From assembly GCF_001741865.1 (NCBI RefSeq), contig NZ_CP017147.1:1283501-1347500 (forward strand): a stretch of DNA of 64,000 nt, read 5' to 3'. Position 1 is the stretch's first letter, and every line of letters starts with the position of its first letter. Positions 47,130 through 55,216 of this stretch are shown here, piece after piece. A model generated the notes under the pieces. It was not told where the DNA came from. It made no database searches and saw only the letters and a list, made by a program, of their open reading frames with translations. The position numbers were made by a program, and so were the translations under genes. Source of the DNA: Bosea vaviloviae. Its GTDB lineage: Bacteria; Pseudomonadota; Alphaproteobacteria; Rhizobiales; Beijerinckiaceae.

Positions 47130-47624
47130 TCACTTTGTCTTGCTGGTTGACCCGGACCCGTTGACCGTCATCACCGCCAGCGTCGTCAGTTTGGCATTTG
47201 CCGCCTTTTCCTCGTCGAGGATCGACGTCAGCAGCTCGTGCGCTTCGGTGTGCCCCAGGACTTTCGCCCATTCGCGCAGAGTTCCATAGCGGGCAATCTC
47301 GTAATGCTCGACGGCTTGGGCGGCGCCGATCAGACAGACGTCGCGTGCGTGGCCTTCTGCCTCGTCGATAAGACCGTCCGCCTCCTTCAATAGGCCGGCC
47401 ATCGCATCACATTTCTCGCCGCTGGCCTTGAGGCCCAACGATTTGAACACGGATTCGAGTGTCGACACATGGCCTTTTGTTTCTTTCAGGTGATCATCGA
47501 AGGCCTGTTTCAGCTCGGCGCTGCCGACTGCTTTCGCGACTTTGGGCAGAGCCTTGAGAAGGGCGTTCTCGGCCCAGTAAATGTCCTGAAGTGTGTGCTG
47601 AAAAGCGTCCTGGAGGGTCTTCAT
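47130..47624 (-). CDS. YciF-like ferritin-fold stress protein (DUF892)
   Basis: A 164-residue four-helix protein of the DUF892 family: MKTLQDAFQHTLQDIYWAEN, HLKETKGHVSTLESVF, CDAMAGLLKEADGLI, AAQAVEHYEIARYGTL and LDEEKAANAKLT. The Glu/His positions match the di-iron pattern of the family. The frame extends 25 codons upstream, but ATG 47624 is the conserved start. A perfect EcfG-type promoter 64 bp upstream makes it a general-stress gene, the usual behaviour of yciF relatives. Confidence 0.92.
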   Translation of the reverse strand: MKTLQDAFQHTLQDIYWAENALLKALPKVAKAVGSAELKQAFDDHLKETKGHVSTLESVFKSLGLKASGEKCDAMAGLLKEADGLIDEAEGHARDVCLIGAAQAVEHYEIARYGTLREWAKVLGHTEAHELLTSILDEEKAANAKLTTLAVMTVNGSGSTSKTK

Positions 47625-47687
47625 GGTGGCGTCCTCTTTGCGCGGCGACATCCCTCGGGCTTGAGGGGCACATGGCAATGAGAAGAC

Positions 47688-47712
47688 AACGTCCAGCAAT
47701 AGGGACCGTTCC
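47688..47712 (-). promoter_or_regulatory. EcfG-type general stress promoter of the yciF-type gene
   Basis: Minus strand GGAAC (47712-47708), 16 bases, CGTT (47691-47688). This has the same spacing as the site at 2889-2913. Confidence 0.8.
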
Positions 47713-47806
47713 CAGACGGCCTCTTGAAGATGGCCGATCCAATTGTGAAAGATCGCAGGGCAACCGCATCTTCTTTAGCGCGGCCGAGCTGGCTGCCGGT
47801 GGTCGA

Positions 47807-47890
47807 GCGCCCGCAGCAATTACGAACGGGCAAACGCCCCTCAGGCGACGGTCACATGTTCAAACCGTGTCGGGTGCGCCGCGGCTGTGG
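47807..47890 (+). repeat. tRNA-Arg-derived repeat, copy B (degenerate tRNA-like)
   Basis: On the plus strand GCGCCCG (47807-47813) can pair fully with CGGGTGC near 47871-47877. GGTCACATGTTCAAACC and CGTGTCGGG preserve a T arm with four differences from the real tRNA over 31 bases. The D and anticodon arms are degraded. It continues into GCGGCTGTGG, as do copies A and C. The rest of the gap 47625-48025 holds the yciF promoter and nothing else recognisable. Confidence 0.6.
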
Positions 47891-48025
47891 TGGGCGGTTT
47901 GACAGCTCATTGCGTCTCGGCGTCGGCGTCAGAAATCTCCGACGCCGGCCCCCGACGTTGATCTCCAGGCGACTTGCTGAGGGTGTCGAGGACGACGATG
48001 GTCCAGGAGCATGAACTCATTTGGG

Positions 48026-48805
48026 TTAGTTCACCGCGCTGATGCTTTGCGCGACAGTACCGGTTGAGCCAAATTTGCTGTGCGATTTAGCGTCAGGGTT
48101 ACCCAACGCTGCCAGCCAATCACGTGCCCCCGCAACCCGGACACGCTGGAGCTGGTGCAGCACATCGTGATCGAAATGCTCGGCGCGACAATAAGAGCGT
48201 GCATCCGCGCAGATGCGATCGAATAGGCGCGCGGTCACGAACGTATCTGCGCTCGCTCGATGGAGCCGGCCCGGGGACGAAATGCCCATCTCTTCGATGA
48301 GACCGCCCAATCGATAACTTTTCCGGCCGGGGAACATGCGCCGAGCCAACAGCAGAGTGCAAAGAGTGCGAACGGGCCGCCCTTCGAGGACGTTTCTGGC
48401 CTCGTGCTCATAAAATTTCCGATCGAAGCCCGCGTTATGGCAAACGATCGGCGATGAGCCGATGAAAGACGCCAGCCGACACATGGCGATGGCCGAGGCC
48501 GGTGCGCCGTGCAGCATCGCAGTGGTTATGCCGGTGATCAGGGTGATCTCGGTAGGCACGCGAACGCCTGGGTCGACGAAGGTCAGGAATTCATGGCCTG
48601 CTCGACCATCCACCACTTCGCGAGCTGACACCTCAATCACCCGCGCGCCCATCGACGGGCTGAGTCCGGTCGTCTCGAAGTCGAGCACGACGAAGCGTCC
48701 GCTTGGAATGCTATTCAAGGTTGAGACTCTCCGTGCCGACTTCGTCGATTCGAAAGCAAGGATATCATCCAGCGATGATGGGCTGCGCTGAAATTTCTCG
48801 GACAT
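48026..48805 (-). CDS. DnaQ-like 3'-5' exonuclease (DEDDh family)
   Basis: A 259-residue nuclease. Exo I motif LDFETTGLSP (metal Asp and Glu), Exo II region CHNAGFDRKF, and Exo III HRASADTFVTARL (His and Asp). It is longer than the usual epsilon-type domain by a 35-residue N-terminus and a 50-residue C-terminus with no known motif. Not part of a polymerase operon. It stands alone between two tRNA-derived repeats, so a recently acquired repair or degradation nuclease is likely. Confidence 0.88.
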   Translation of the reverse strand: MSEKFQRSPSSLDDILAFESTKSARRVSTLNSIPSGRFVVLDFETTGLSPSMGARVIEVSAREVVDGRAGHEFLTFVDPGVRVPTEITLITGITTAMLHGAPASAIAMCRLASFIGSSPIVCHNAGFDRKFYEHEARNVLEGRPVRTLCTLLLARRMFPGRKSYRLGGLIEEMGISSPGRLHRASADTFVTARLFDRICADARSYCRAEHFDHDVLHQLQRVRVAGARDWLAALGNPDAKSHSKFGSTGTVAQSISAVN

Positions 48806-48936
48806 TCGAGCCGATGATCAGTTGCATGTGGCGCTGTCGTGCCGAATCGCGTTGAGATCGGATCTCACGCGCGAATTCGAAGCGCAAGCCGCTGTAAATG
48901 TCGGGCTATTTTGGCAGCGCCTCGGAGAAAACCCAG

Positions 48937-49088
48937 CTTCGGAGGGCAACGCTCTATCCAGCTGAGCTACGGGCGCAATCCGTGGAAGGGATAGCCGGGC
49001 GCTCGGCAACGAGGGATTTTGCGAGGAAGCAAAGCCCGGCAGGCTAAGGTCAAACCTTCGAAGCGTGCCGGGCGCGCTGCGGCTGTGG
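48937..49088 (+). repeat. tRNA-Arg-derived repeat, copy C, with truncated tRNA
   Basis: 48937-48976 is the complement of the first 40 nt of tRNA-Arg (one mismatch), ending in the anticodon. The following flank matches copy A, but the promoter-like pair TTGCCG/TATCCC is only 10 bases apart instead of 17. The right part ends GCGCGCTGCGGCTGTGG. The tRNA 3' half is missing, so it is not functional. The remainder of 48806-49140 shows nothing else. Confidence 0.8.
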
Positions 49089-49140
49089 CTGGCTTTTCGC
49101 GGCGATTGGCCTCAGTAGGCCAGCACGAGAGGCGCAGGAG

Positions 49141-49680
49141 ATGAGGGTGGGACGAGATCACGCGCTCAGCGCCATCCCTGCCGAGGTTCGGCGCGCGGCT
49201 TGCGCGTTTCATGAGGCCGGCCACATCATCGTCGGCTGGCATCACGAGCGATATGTCACCCATGCTTGGCTTCGCCCGCCCTATGGCTTCACTGGCGAGA
49301 CCTGTTTCGAGCCTTATCGGAAAGGCTTCCAGATTGAGCGACTGGCGGACATCCGGCGCGCCGAGGTCGAGATCACGATCCTGTCCGCCGGTCATTGCGG
49401 TGAGATGATCTATTGGAACGAGGGGGACGGGCTCAAATGGTATCCGGGCGCGATCCAGTCCCATGAAGACGACCTGGAACAGATGCGGCCCTATATCGCC
49501 TTTCTGCGGCCTGCCGATGAGCTCGCTTTGCGGGCGCGCTGCGCCAGGGCGGCGGCCGCAATCCTGTATCAGCCCGCTATGCTCGCGGCCCAGAAGGCCA
49601 TTGCCGAAAGGCTGGTTGAACGGCGGCGTATCGATGCGGACGAGATCGACGACATCATCAGGCCTGCGGTCGGCGGCTGA
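49141..49680 (+). CDS. stand-alone M41 (FtsH)-like metalloprotease domain protein
   Basis: A 179-residue protein with a zinc-protease motif at H24-E25-A-G-H28 (CAFHEAGHIIVGW). As in FtsH, a segment near 78-95 (ILSAGHCGEMIYW) corresponds to the conserved GGRAAEE region. Asp111 in SHEDDLEQM takes the place of the third zinc ligand in the FtsH NDLxxAT motif. No AAA+ ATPase domain or membrane helix is present, so it is a peptidase domain alone. An energy-independent protease or a degenerate relative is possible. Confidence 0.75.
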   Translation: MRVGRDHALSAIPAEVRRAACAFHEAGHIIVGWHHERYVTHAWLRPPYGFTGETCFEPYRKGFQIERLADIRRAEVEITILSAGHCGEMIYWNEGDGLKWYPGAIQSHEDDLEQMRPYIAFLRPADELALRARCARAAAAILYQPAMLAAQKAIAERLVERRRIDADEIDDIIRPAVGG

Positions 49681-49720
49681 GCGGCTGGCCCGGATTTGCT
49701 AAGAGTCTATTTGGACCCCG

Positions 49721-49845
49721 GAGCCCTCATCCTGAGGAGGCATTCCCTTGGGAATGGCGTCTCGAAGGATGCTCCAGGAGGCTCCCGAACCATCTGGAGC
49801 ATCCTTCGAGACGCGGGCTTCGCCCACTCCTCAGGATGAGGGCTC
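49721..49845. repeat. REP-like composite palindrome, family R4
   Basis: Outer arms GAGCCCTCATCCTGAGGAG and CTCCTCAGGATGAGGGCTC are exact complements. Inner arms CGTCTCGAAGGATGCTCCA and TGGAGCATCCTTCGAGACG are also exact complements. It lies between the convergent protease-like and chemoreceptor genes and probably ends both transcripts. Confidence 0.9.
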
Positions 49846-49867
49846 ACCTTTCCAAACAGGTGGGGTC

Positions 49868-51970
49868 TCAGAACTCTTCCCATCCGGCATCGCCGGCGCG
49901 GCTGTTCGCGGCCTTCCTGGCCGGGGCGCGCGGCGCTGGCGCGGCCGCCTGAGCCCGGGCTGTCGGCGCCGATGCCCTGCTCTGGCCGAAGGCAGCCGCG
50001 GCGAGCTTGCGCAGGCGCTCTGGCTCGGACGCTGTAGCCCTGACTGGCGCCGGGGCGTAATTGGCCGAAGAGGCGGTTGCACTCTCAGGCCCGGTCCTGA
50101 AGGCGGCGACGAGGTCGTTGAGCTGGACGATGCGGCCCGAGAGCGAACCGGCAGAGGCTGCACTCTGTTCGGAGAGCGCGGCGTTGGCCTGCGTCATCTC
50201 GTCGAGATGGGCGACGGCCTGGCTCATCTCGTCGATGCCATTGGCCTGTTCGCCGGCGGCCGAGGAGATGTCGGCGATGGTGGCGGCGACCTTGCGCGAA
50301 TGGCTGAGGATCTGGTCGAGCTGGTCGCCGGCCTGGCGGACCAGCTTGACGCCGGTGCCGACCTCCATGTTGGAGGAGGAGATCAGGCCGGAGATGTCCT
50401 TGGCGGCAGCGCTCGAGCGCTGCGCCAGTGTGCGCACTTCCGAGGCGACGACCGCGAAACCCTTGCCGGCATCACCGGCGCGCGCCGCCTCGACCGCCGC
50501 GTTCAGCGCCAGGAGATTGGTCTGGAAGGCGATGTCGTCGATCACCCGGATGATGTCGGAGATCTTCTGCGAGGCGCTCTCGATCCGCGCCATCGCAGCG
50601 ACCGCTTCGGTCGCGATGGTGCCGCCCGTCTGCGCCGCCTGCATCGCCTCGGTTGCGATCGCGGCGGCGTCCTTCGAGGCCTGGGCCGAGGCCTTCACCG
50701 AGGCTGCGAGCTCCTCGGTCGTGGCCGCGGTTTCCTCCAGTGAGCTCGCCTGCTCTTCCGTGCGCTTCGACAGGTCGTCGGCGCCCATGGTGATCTCGCG
50801 CGCCGCCAGCCCGACATCCGCAGAGGTTGTCTGGATCGTGCGCACCGTCGCGGACAGCCGGTCGACCGTCTCGTTGATCGCGCCCTTGAGCTCGGCGAAC
50901 TTGCCGCGATAGGCGGTCTCGATCCGGGCGGTCAGATCCCCGCCCGCCACCGCCGAGAGCGCCTGGGCGAACTCGCTCGTCGCCGAATCGACCACGGCAT
51001 TGATCTCGTTGATGCCGGCGACGAGCTTCTGCATCTGCTCGTCGGCCTGGTCGATCTGCAGCCGCGCCGAGAAATCGCCCGCAGCCGCGGCGGCAACGAC
51101 CTCGCCGACATCCGAGACGACAGAGGCCATGTTTTCCGCCGCGCGCAGACGGCGCGACGAGGCCTCGCGCTCCTGTTCCTCAAGCGCGCGGATTTTCTGG
51201 AGATTGTCGCGCAGAATCTGCAGTGCGGCGGCCATCTGGCCGATCTCGTCGCGGCGCTCGGTGCCTTCGACGGCGCTGTCGAGATCGCCTTCGGCGATGG
51301 AGTGCATCGTGCCGTTGAGCCCGCGCAGCGGCAGCAGGATGCCGCGGCGCGCGACGAACAGGCTGAGCAAAAGCCCGCCGAGGATGCCGAGCACGGCGAC
51401 GACGATCTGCACCAGCAGGAAGCGGTCGACGGACGCGAAGGCGGTGTCGCGGGTCACCTCGATCGTCTTGCCGGAATAGGTGGTATAGGCCTTGACCGCT
51501 TCGGTGACGGCCTTCTGACCGCCGAGGCAGGCAGCCAGCGCGGCCTCGATCGCCGAGCGATCGGCCGTGCTGTTCCGGGAGGCGGCGACCATGGCGCGGA
51601 TCTGGTCGAAATAGCTGCCAAGCTTGGCGCGGACATCGCCGATCAGGCGCTTCTCCTCGGCATCGGCCAGCGCTTCCAGGATCGGCAGCCGGGCCAGCAT
51701 TTCCTTCACGCGCAGCTCGGTGTCGGTGGCGAACTCGGCATATTTTTCAGGCTGGCGCGCGAGCTGGTAGGTCATCCGGCTGATCGCGATGATGTCGATG
51801 CGCAAATCCATCGCTTCACGCGCGACGCCGCCGGTCTGCTCGACATCGAGCATCGAGCGCTTGAGCTGCGTCAGCCCCATCCAGCCGACAAGGGCGATGA
51901 CGATGGCGACGACGCTCATCACGGCGACGACGCCGATGGATTTCGACACGATGGAGGCGTGCTTCAGCAT
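49868..51970 (-). CDS. methyl-accepting chemotaxis protein with four-helix-bundle type sensor
   Basis: A 700-residue chemoreceptor. TM1 is at about 10-31 ([20 protein letters not shown]). A helical periplasmic domain of about 150 residues follows ([20 protein letters not shown]), then TM2 near 188-212, HAMP, a second HAMP-like linker ([19 protein letters not shown]) and the signalling tip [20 protein letters not shown]. It ends GWEEF. The start [10 protein letters not shown] is preferred over the upstream in-frame codon. Its signalling half is nearly identical to that of the receptor at 19484-21529, on the opposite strand. Confidence 0.93.
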   Translation of the reverse strand: MLKHASIVSKSIGVVAVMSVVAIVIALVGWMGLTQLKRSMLDVEQTGGVAREAMDLRIDIIAISRMTYQLARQPEKYAEFATDTELRVKEMLARLPILEALADAEEKRLIGDVRAKLGSYFDQIRAMVAASRNSTADRSAIEAALAACLGGQKAVTEAVKAYTTYSGKTIEVTRDTAFASVDRFLLVQIVVAVLGILGGLLLSLFVARRGILLPLRGLNGTMHSIAEGDLDSAVEGTERRDEIGQMAAALQILRDNLQKIRALEEQEREASSRRLRAAENMASVVSDVGEVVAAAAAGDFSARLQIDQADEQMQKLVAGINEINAVVDSATSEFAQALSAVAGGDLTARIETAYRGKFAELKGAINETVDRLSATVRTIQTTSADVGLAAREITMGADDLSKRTEEQASSLEETAATTEELAASVKASAQASKDAAAIATEAMQAAQTGGTIATEAVAAMARIESASQKISDIIRVIDDIAFQTNLLALNAAVEAARAGDAGKGFAVVASEVRTLAQRSSAAAKDISGLISSSNMEVGTGVKLVRQAGDQLDQILSHSRKVAATIADISSAAGEQANGIDEMSQAVAHLDEMTQANAALSEQSAASAGSLSGRIVQLNDLVAAFRTGPESATASSANYAPAPVRATASEPERLRKLAAAAFGQSRASAPTARAQAAAPAPRAPARKAANSRAGDAGWEEF

Positions 51971-52351
51971 GGCTATGGTCAGCTTTCGGCGGCGGGGTTC
52001 TGCGGGACGGCGCGACAACGGGAACAGGCTCGGTTCGATCGGGACGATCGAGGCAGTCGGTTCGGCCGTTCCCTCATCGTCAGATCATGAGGCGTTGGCA
52101 GCCCCGGCCGGTTGCGCCGCGCTGAGCCCGAGATGAGGCCTGCAGCATTCCGGTTCTGTGATCCGATCCAATGCTCGGGACCCTTACAGGGGCTGTCTTA
52201 ACGAAGTTTTGTGCGCGCCCTCGGCTGATCGGCGATGACGGATTCGCGAGCGCGCATTGGCGCACCTCCGTGTTGTCCTGGCCCTGAATGACCGCCGGTT
52301 CGAGCTGGCGGCGTCGCCGATAGGGCGGGGCCTCGTGTTCTTGCCGAGACA
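51971..52351. other. non-coding stretch upstream of the chemoreceptor
   Basis: No convincing gene or RNA on either strand. It must contain the promoter of the minus-strand chemoreceptor; nothing else is recognised. The palindrome beginning at 52352 fills the rest of the gap. Confidence 0.5.
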
Positions 52352-52660
52352 AGCGCGGGGAACCCTCTCCCGTAGGGAGAGGGTAGGGTGAGGGGTAGGC
52401 CGTTTGACGCTTTGTCTGTGTCCCAACCGCTGCTCCCTCGTCATTGCGAGCGTAGCGAAGCAATCCAGGAGACGTAGAGCGAGACCTCCTGGATTGCTTC
52501 GCTACGCTCGCAATGACGGCAAGGTCGTCACGCCACTGGTCCAGAGGCCTACACCTCACCCCTGCCCCTCTCACTGAACTCGGGCCTGCCCGAGTTCGGC
52601 ACTCAAAGTGTCGAGGTCGGGTAAACCCGACTTCGATGCAGGAGAGGGGTTCCCCGCGCT
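52352..52660. repeat. nested 309-bp imperfect palindrome
   Basis: Three layers. The outer arms are AGCGCGGGGAACCCTCTCC (52352-52370) and GGAGAGGGGTTCCCCGCGCT (52641-52660). The middle arms are GGGTGAGGGGTAGGCC and GGCCTACACCTCACCC. The core is a REP element of family R3. The right half also contains two small hairpins, around CTCGGGCCTGCCCGAG and GTCGGGTAAACCCGAC. Confidence 0.85.
52439..52518. repeat. REP-like palindrome, family R3 copy b
   Basis: CGTCATTGCGAGCGTAGCGA pairs with its complement at the other end, and GAAGCAATCCAGGAG is mirrored by CTCCTGGATTGCTTC, leaving a short centre. Related to 2405-2526. Confidence 0.9.
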
Positions 52661-52676
52661 TTTCGCATCAATTCGC

Positions 52677-53930
52677 TCAAAGCGCGTGCCGCGAGCGTAA
52701 TGCAGGGGCGAACAGCGCCGCGGCCGGGCGTGCGAAGCTTTGCCGGCCGCTTCGGAAACCCATGATCGGCTCGGCGATCTCCGCGAGTGCGTCGTGGCCG
52801 GTCGGCGCGTCCAAGACGATCAAATCGGCGGGGTTGCCGATGGCGATCCCGTAATCGTCGAGGTTCATCAGTCGCGCCGGCAGCGTCGTCACGAGATCTA
52901 GGCAGCGCTGGAATCCGTCCGGGCCGATTTGCGCGACATTGGCGTAGAAATTCGCCATGCGCAGCAGCGAGCCGTCGCCGAAGGGCGTGAACGGGTTGAG
53001 GATGTTGTTGCTCGCAACCGAGCAGACCACGCCCTGCTCCACGAGACGGTGCGCCGGCGCCAGGCCGCGCGGCACCGCATGCGAAGCCTCCCGCCCCATC
53101 AGATAGAGATCGGTCGCCGGCAGGACCGTCACCGCCACGCCCGCCTCAGCCAGCCGCTGCCCGATCTGGGCAAGGGTCGCCGGCTCCACCATCGAGAGCT
53201 TGGTGACGTGTCCGATCGCGACGCGGCCTTGATAGCCACGACGCTCGGCCTGGCGGCAGATCTCATCGAGATGCATCCAGCTCGGGTCGAGGTCGAAATC
53301 GAGATGGATATCGAGGTCGACGTCGAACTGCCCGGCGAGGGCGAAGAGCCGGTCGATCTGGGCAAGCGGGTCGCTGTCGGTATAGGGGCAGCCGCCGAGC
53401 AGGTCCGCCCCGTCGCGCAGGGCGGCGACGAGAAGCTCGTCGGTGCCGGGATCGTTGGTCAGCCCCTCCTGCGGGAAGACGCAGATCGAAAGCTCCAGCC
53501 CCCAGGCATAGGCCGCCTTCAGCGCCTTGATCGCTTTGAGGCTGCGCAGGCCGGCGCGCGGATCGACCTCGACATGGGTGCGCATCCGGGTCGTGCCCTT
53601 GGCGATCGCCTTTTCGATCACGCGCGCGCCGCGCTCATAGACATCGTCGACGGTGAAATCGCGCTTCATCGCGGCGACCGCGGCGATGGCGTCTGCGAGC
53701 CCGCCATGGCTATGGCCGCAGCGGCCGAGCAGGCAGGCCTTGTCGAGATGGACATGGCTGTCGACGAAACCCGGCAGCACGGCGCGGCCGTCCAGGACGA
53801 TCTCCGGCGCGTCGGCGACGATACGGGGCGCGATGGCCGAGATGCGCCCGGCGGCGATGCCGATATCGACCGGCTGATCGTGGCTGGGGATAATCGCCTG
53901 ACGAAAGATGAGATCGAGGGAGCTGGGCAT
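52677..53930 (-). CDS. cytosine-deaminase-like amidohydrolase with unusual active-site residues
   Basis: A 417-residue cyclic-amidohydrolase fold protein. H59-V-H61 (DSHVHLDKA), H209 (DIHLDFDLD) and H241 (IGHVTKLS) match metal ligands of CodA-type enzymes. The glutamate expected three residues after the third His is Phe212. The metal/catalytic Asp of the GHDD motif is Asn308 (VASNNILNPFTPFG). A hydrolase of another substrate, rather than a cytosine deaminase, is therefore likely. ATG 53930 or 53939 can start; neither has a clear ribosome-binding site. Belongs to the GntR-controlled set to its right. Confidence 0.82.
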   Translation of the reverse strand: MPSSLDLIFRQAIIPSHDQPVDIGIAAGRISAIAPRIVADAPEIVLDGRAVLPGFVDSHVHLDKACLLGRCGHSHGGLADAIAAVAAMKRDFTVDDVYERGARVIEKAIAKGTTRMRTHVEVDPRAGLRSLKAIKALKAAYAWGLELSICVFPQEGLTNDPGTDELLVAALRDGADLLGGCPYTDSDPLAQIDRLFALAGQFDVDLDIHLDFDLDPSWMHLDEICRQAERRGYQGRVAIGHVTKLSMVEPATLAQIGQRLAEAGVAVTVLPATDLYLMGREASHAVPRGLAPAHRLVEQGVVCSVASNNILNPFTPFGDGSLLRMANFYANVAQIGPDGFQRCLDLVTTLPARLMNLDDYGIAIGNPADLIVLDAPTGHDALAEIAEPIMGFRSGRQSFARPAAALFAPALRSRHAL

Positions 53931-53938
53931 CGCATGCA

Positions 53939-54066
53939 TAGAGCCGGATGATTTCAGACGGGGTCACTTCGTGATCCCGTCTGAAATCTGAATCCGTCTC
54001 TCATCAAAGAGTGAGAGCAGGATCAATGCGAAAAACCGGTTCCCACTTTTTCGCATCCTGCTCTAG
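53939..54066 (+). repeat. R1-type composite palindrome (copy a)
   Basis: TAGAGCCGGATGATTTCAGA begins next to the amidohydrolase start codon and ends CATCCTGCTCTAGG. It contains two hairpins: CAGACGGGGTCAC against GTGATCCCGTCTG, and GGATCAATGCGAAAAACCGG against CCCACTTTTTCGCATCC. An inverted near-identical copy is at 62498-62624. Confidence 0.9.
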
Positions 54067-54094
54067 GAAATGAGTTCAGGCTGTTCAAAAAACA

Positions 54095-54106
54095 TGCATG
54101 CACTTT
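54095..54106. promoter_or_regulatory. GntR operator candidate upstream of the amidohydrolase
   Basis: TGCATGCACTTT, identical to 55201-55212 in front of the divergent ABC operon. It lies about 165 bp upstream of the minus-strand amidohydrolase start. Confidence 0.45.
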
Positions 54107-54120
54107 GTGTGCCGATACCG

Positions 54121-54190
54121 CTAGAGCCGGATCCGATCAGGTCGGATCGACCTGATCGGTGAATCCGTCTCTCACTATGTGATAGAGCAG
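54121..54190 (+). repeat. R1-type palindromic repeat (copy d)
   Basis: CTAGAGCCGGATCCGATCAG start, with CCGATCAGGTCGGATC and GACCTGATCGG as the inner dyad, then GAATCCGTCTCTCAC shared with copy a. The rest of the gap 53931-54253 has no gene. Confidence 0.8.
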
Positions 54191-54253
54191 GCGTGTCGGG
54201 GAGGCGATGAGCGGATGGCCGGCGCGGGACTGAAGCAGCCGACGGCCTGAACG

Positions 54254-55063
54254 CTATTCCGCCGCGTCGCGCCGCAAGCTGCGGCCAGGACCCGCCTTGC
54301 CGGCGGGGCTCGCCGGCGGCGTTTCGGCATAGGGCGCCAGGATATCCATGATGTCGCGGCCGCGCGGCTTGGCCTGCGCGACCAAAGCGCGGTCGGCGAC
54401 GGAATCGAGATGGCTATGCATCAGGCTCATCACCTTGTCGGCGTCGCCTTCCGCCAGCGTGTCGATCAGCAGGCGGTGCTCGTTGATGGCGCATTCGGAC
54501 GAATGAGGCCGGCTGAACAAGGACAGGATCAGGCAGCAGCGATAGGCGATCTCGCTGACATAGCGGATCAGGATCGGGCTTTCCGTCATCGTGGCGAGCA
54601 GGATGTGGAACTCGGTCGCGAGCCGGATCGAGACCGCGTCGGGGCCGCCGCGCGCTGCATCCTCGGCATCGACATGGGCCCTCAGCGCGGCGATCTGGGC
54701 CTTGCTCAAGCGGCCGGCCAGTTGCCGCACGACGAGGCGCTCGAGCTCGATCCGGATGTCGAACGTATCGCGCGCCTCCTGCCAGCTCGGTGTCGCCACG
54801 ACCGCGATGCGGTTGCGGCGCAGCTCGACCAGCCCTTCGGCCGCCAATTGCCCAAGCGCGTGGCGTGCAATGGTGCGGCTGACGCCGAAACTCTCGCCCA
54901 GTGCATCCTCGGGCAGCTTCGCGCCCGGCTCCAGCGCCTGCTCGATGATCGCGCGGCGTAACGCGCGGCAGATCGTCCCGACCTTGTCGGGCGAAGTGCG
55001 GCCCTGGTCCGTCTCGCGCGCCATCATGGTTTTCCACGTCGTGGGCGATCGTCTTAGCGCCAT
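54254..55063 (-). CDS. GntR-family transcriptional regulator, FCD subfamily
   Basis: A 269-residue regulator. The winged helix (about 25-85) reads ICRALRRAIIEQALEPGAKL, then LGESFGVSRTIARHALGQLA and LVELRRNRIAVVATPS. The all-helical FCD effector domain contains ATEFHILLATMTESP and INEHRLLIDTLAEGDADKV; its Asp/His residues usually bind metal. ATG 55063 has GGAAG upstream; ATG 55027 is possible. It stands between the amidohydrolase and the ABC operon, and TGCATGC-type sites occur on both sides. Confidence 0.9.
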   Translation of the reverse strand: MALRRSPTTWKTMMARETDQGRTSPDKVGTICRALRRAIIEQALEPGAKLPEDALGESFGVSRTIARHALGQLAAEGLVELRRNRIAVVATPSWQEARDTFDIRIELERLVVRQLAGRLSKAQIAALRAHVDAEDAARGGPDAVSIRLATEFHILLATMTESPILIRYVSEIAYRCCLILSLFSRPHSSECAINEHRLLIDTLAEGDADKVMSLMHSHLDSVADRALVAQAKPRGRDIMDILAPYAETPPASPAGKAGPGRSLRRDAAE

Positions 55064-55194
55064 GTCGACCGCTTCCGCAATGCATGCGCGGGACAGCCGG
55101 GTTGCCTCGGCATCCCGCCGATCGCGCTGGCCGTGATGGATTGCCGAGGCCGCTCGAACAAGGAGGGCGGTCCGATCGGGATACAATGTGGCAC

Positions 55195-55213
55195 TGCAAT
55201 TGCATGCACTTTT
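55195..55213. promoter_or_regulatory. GntR operator candidate upstream of the ABC operon
   Basis: The perfect palindrome TGCAATTGCA (55195-55204) overlaps TGCATGCACTTT (55201-55212), which also occurs at 54095-54106. Another TGCATGC is at 55081-55087, in front of the gntR gene. Confidence 0.55.
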
Positions 55214-55216
55214 GGC

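Noticed and set aside
47807..47880. Functional tRNA on the plus strand
   Set aside because: Acceptor and T arms pair, but the D arm and anticodon stem are broken and CCA is replaced by CCG.
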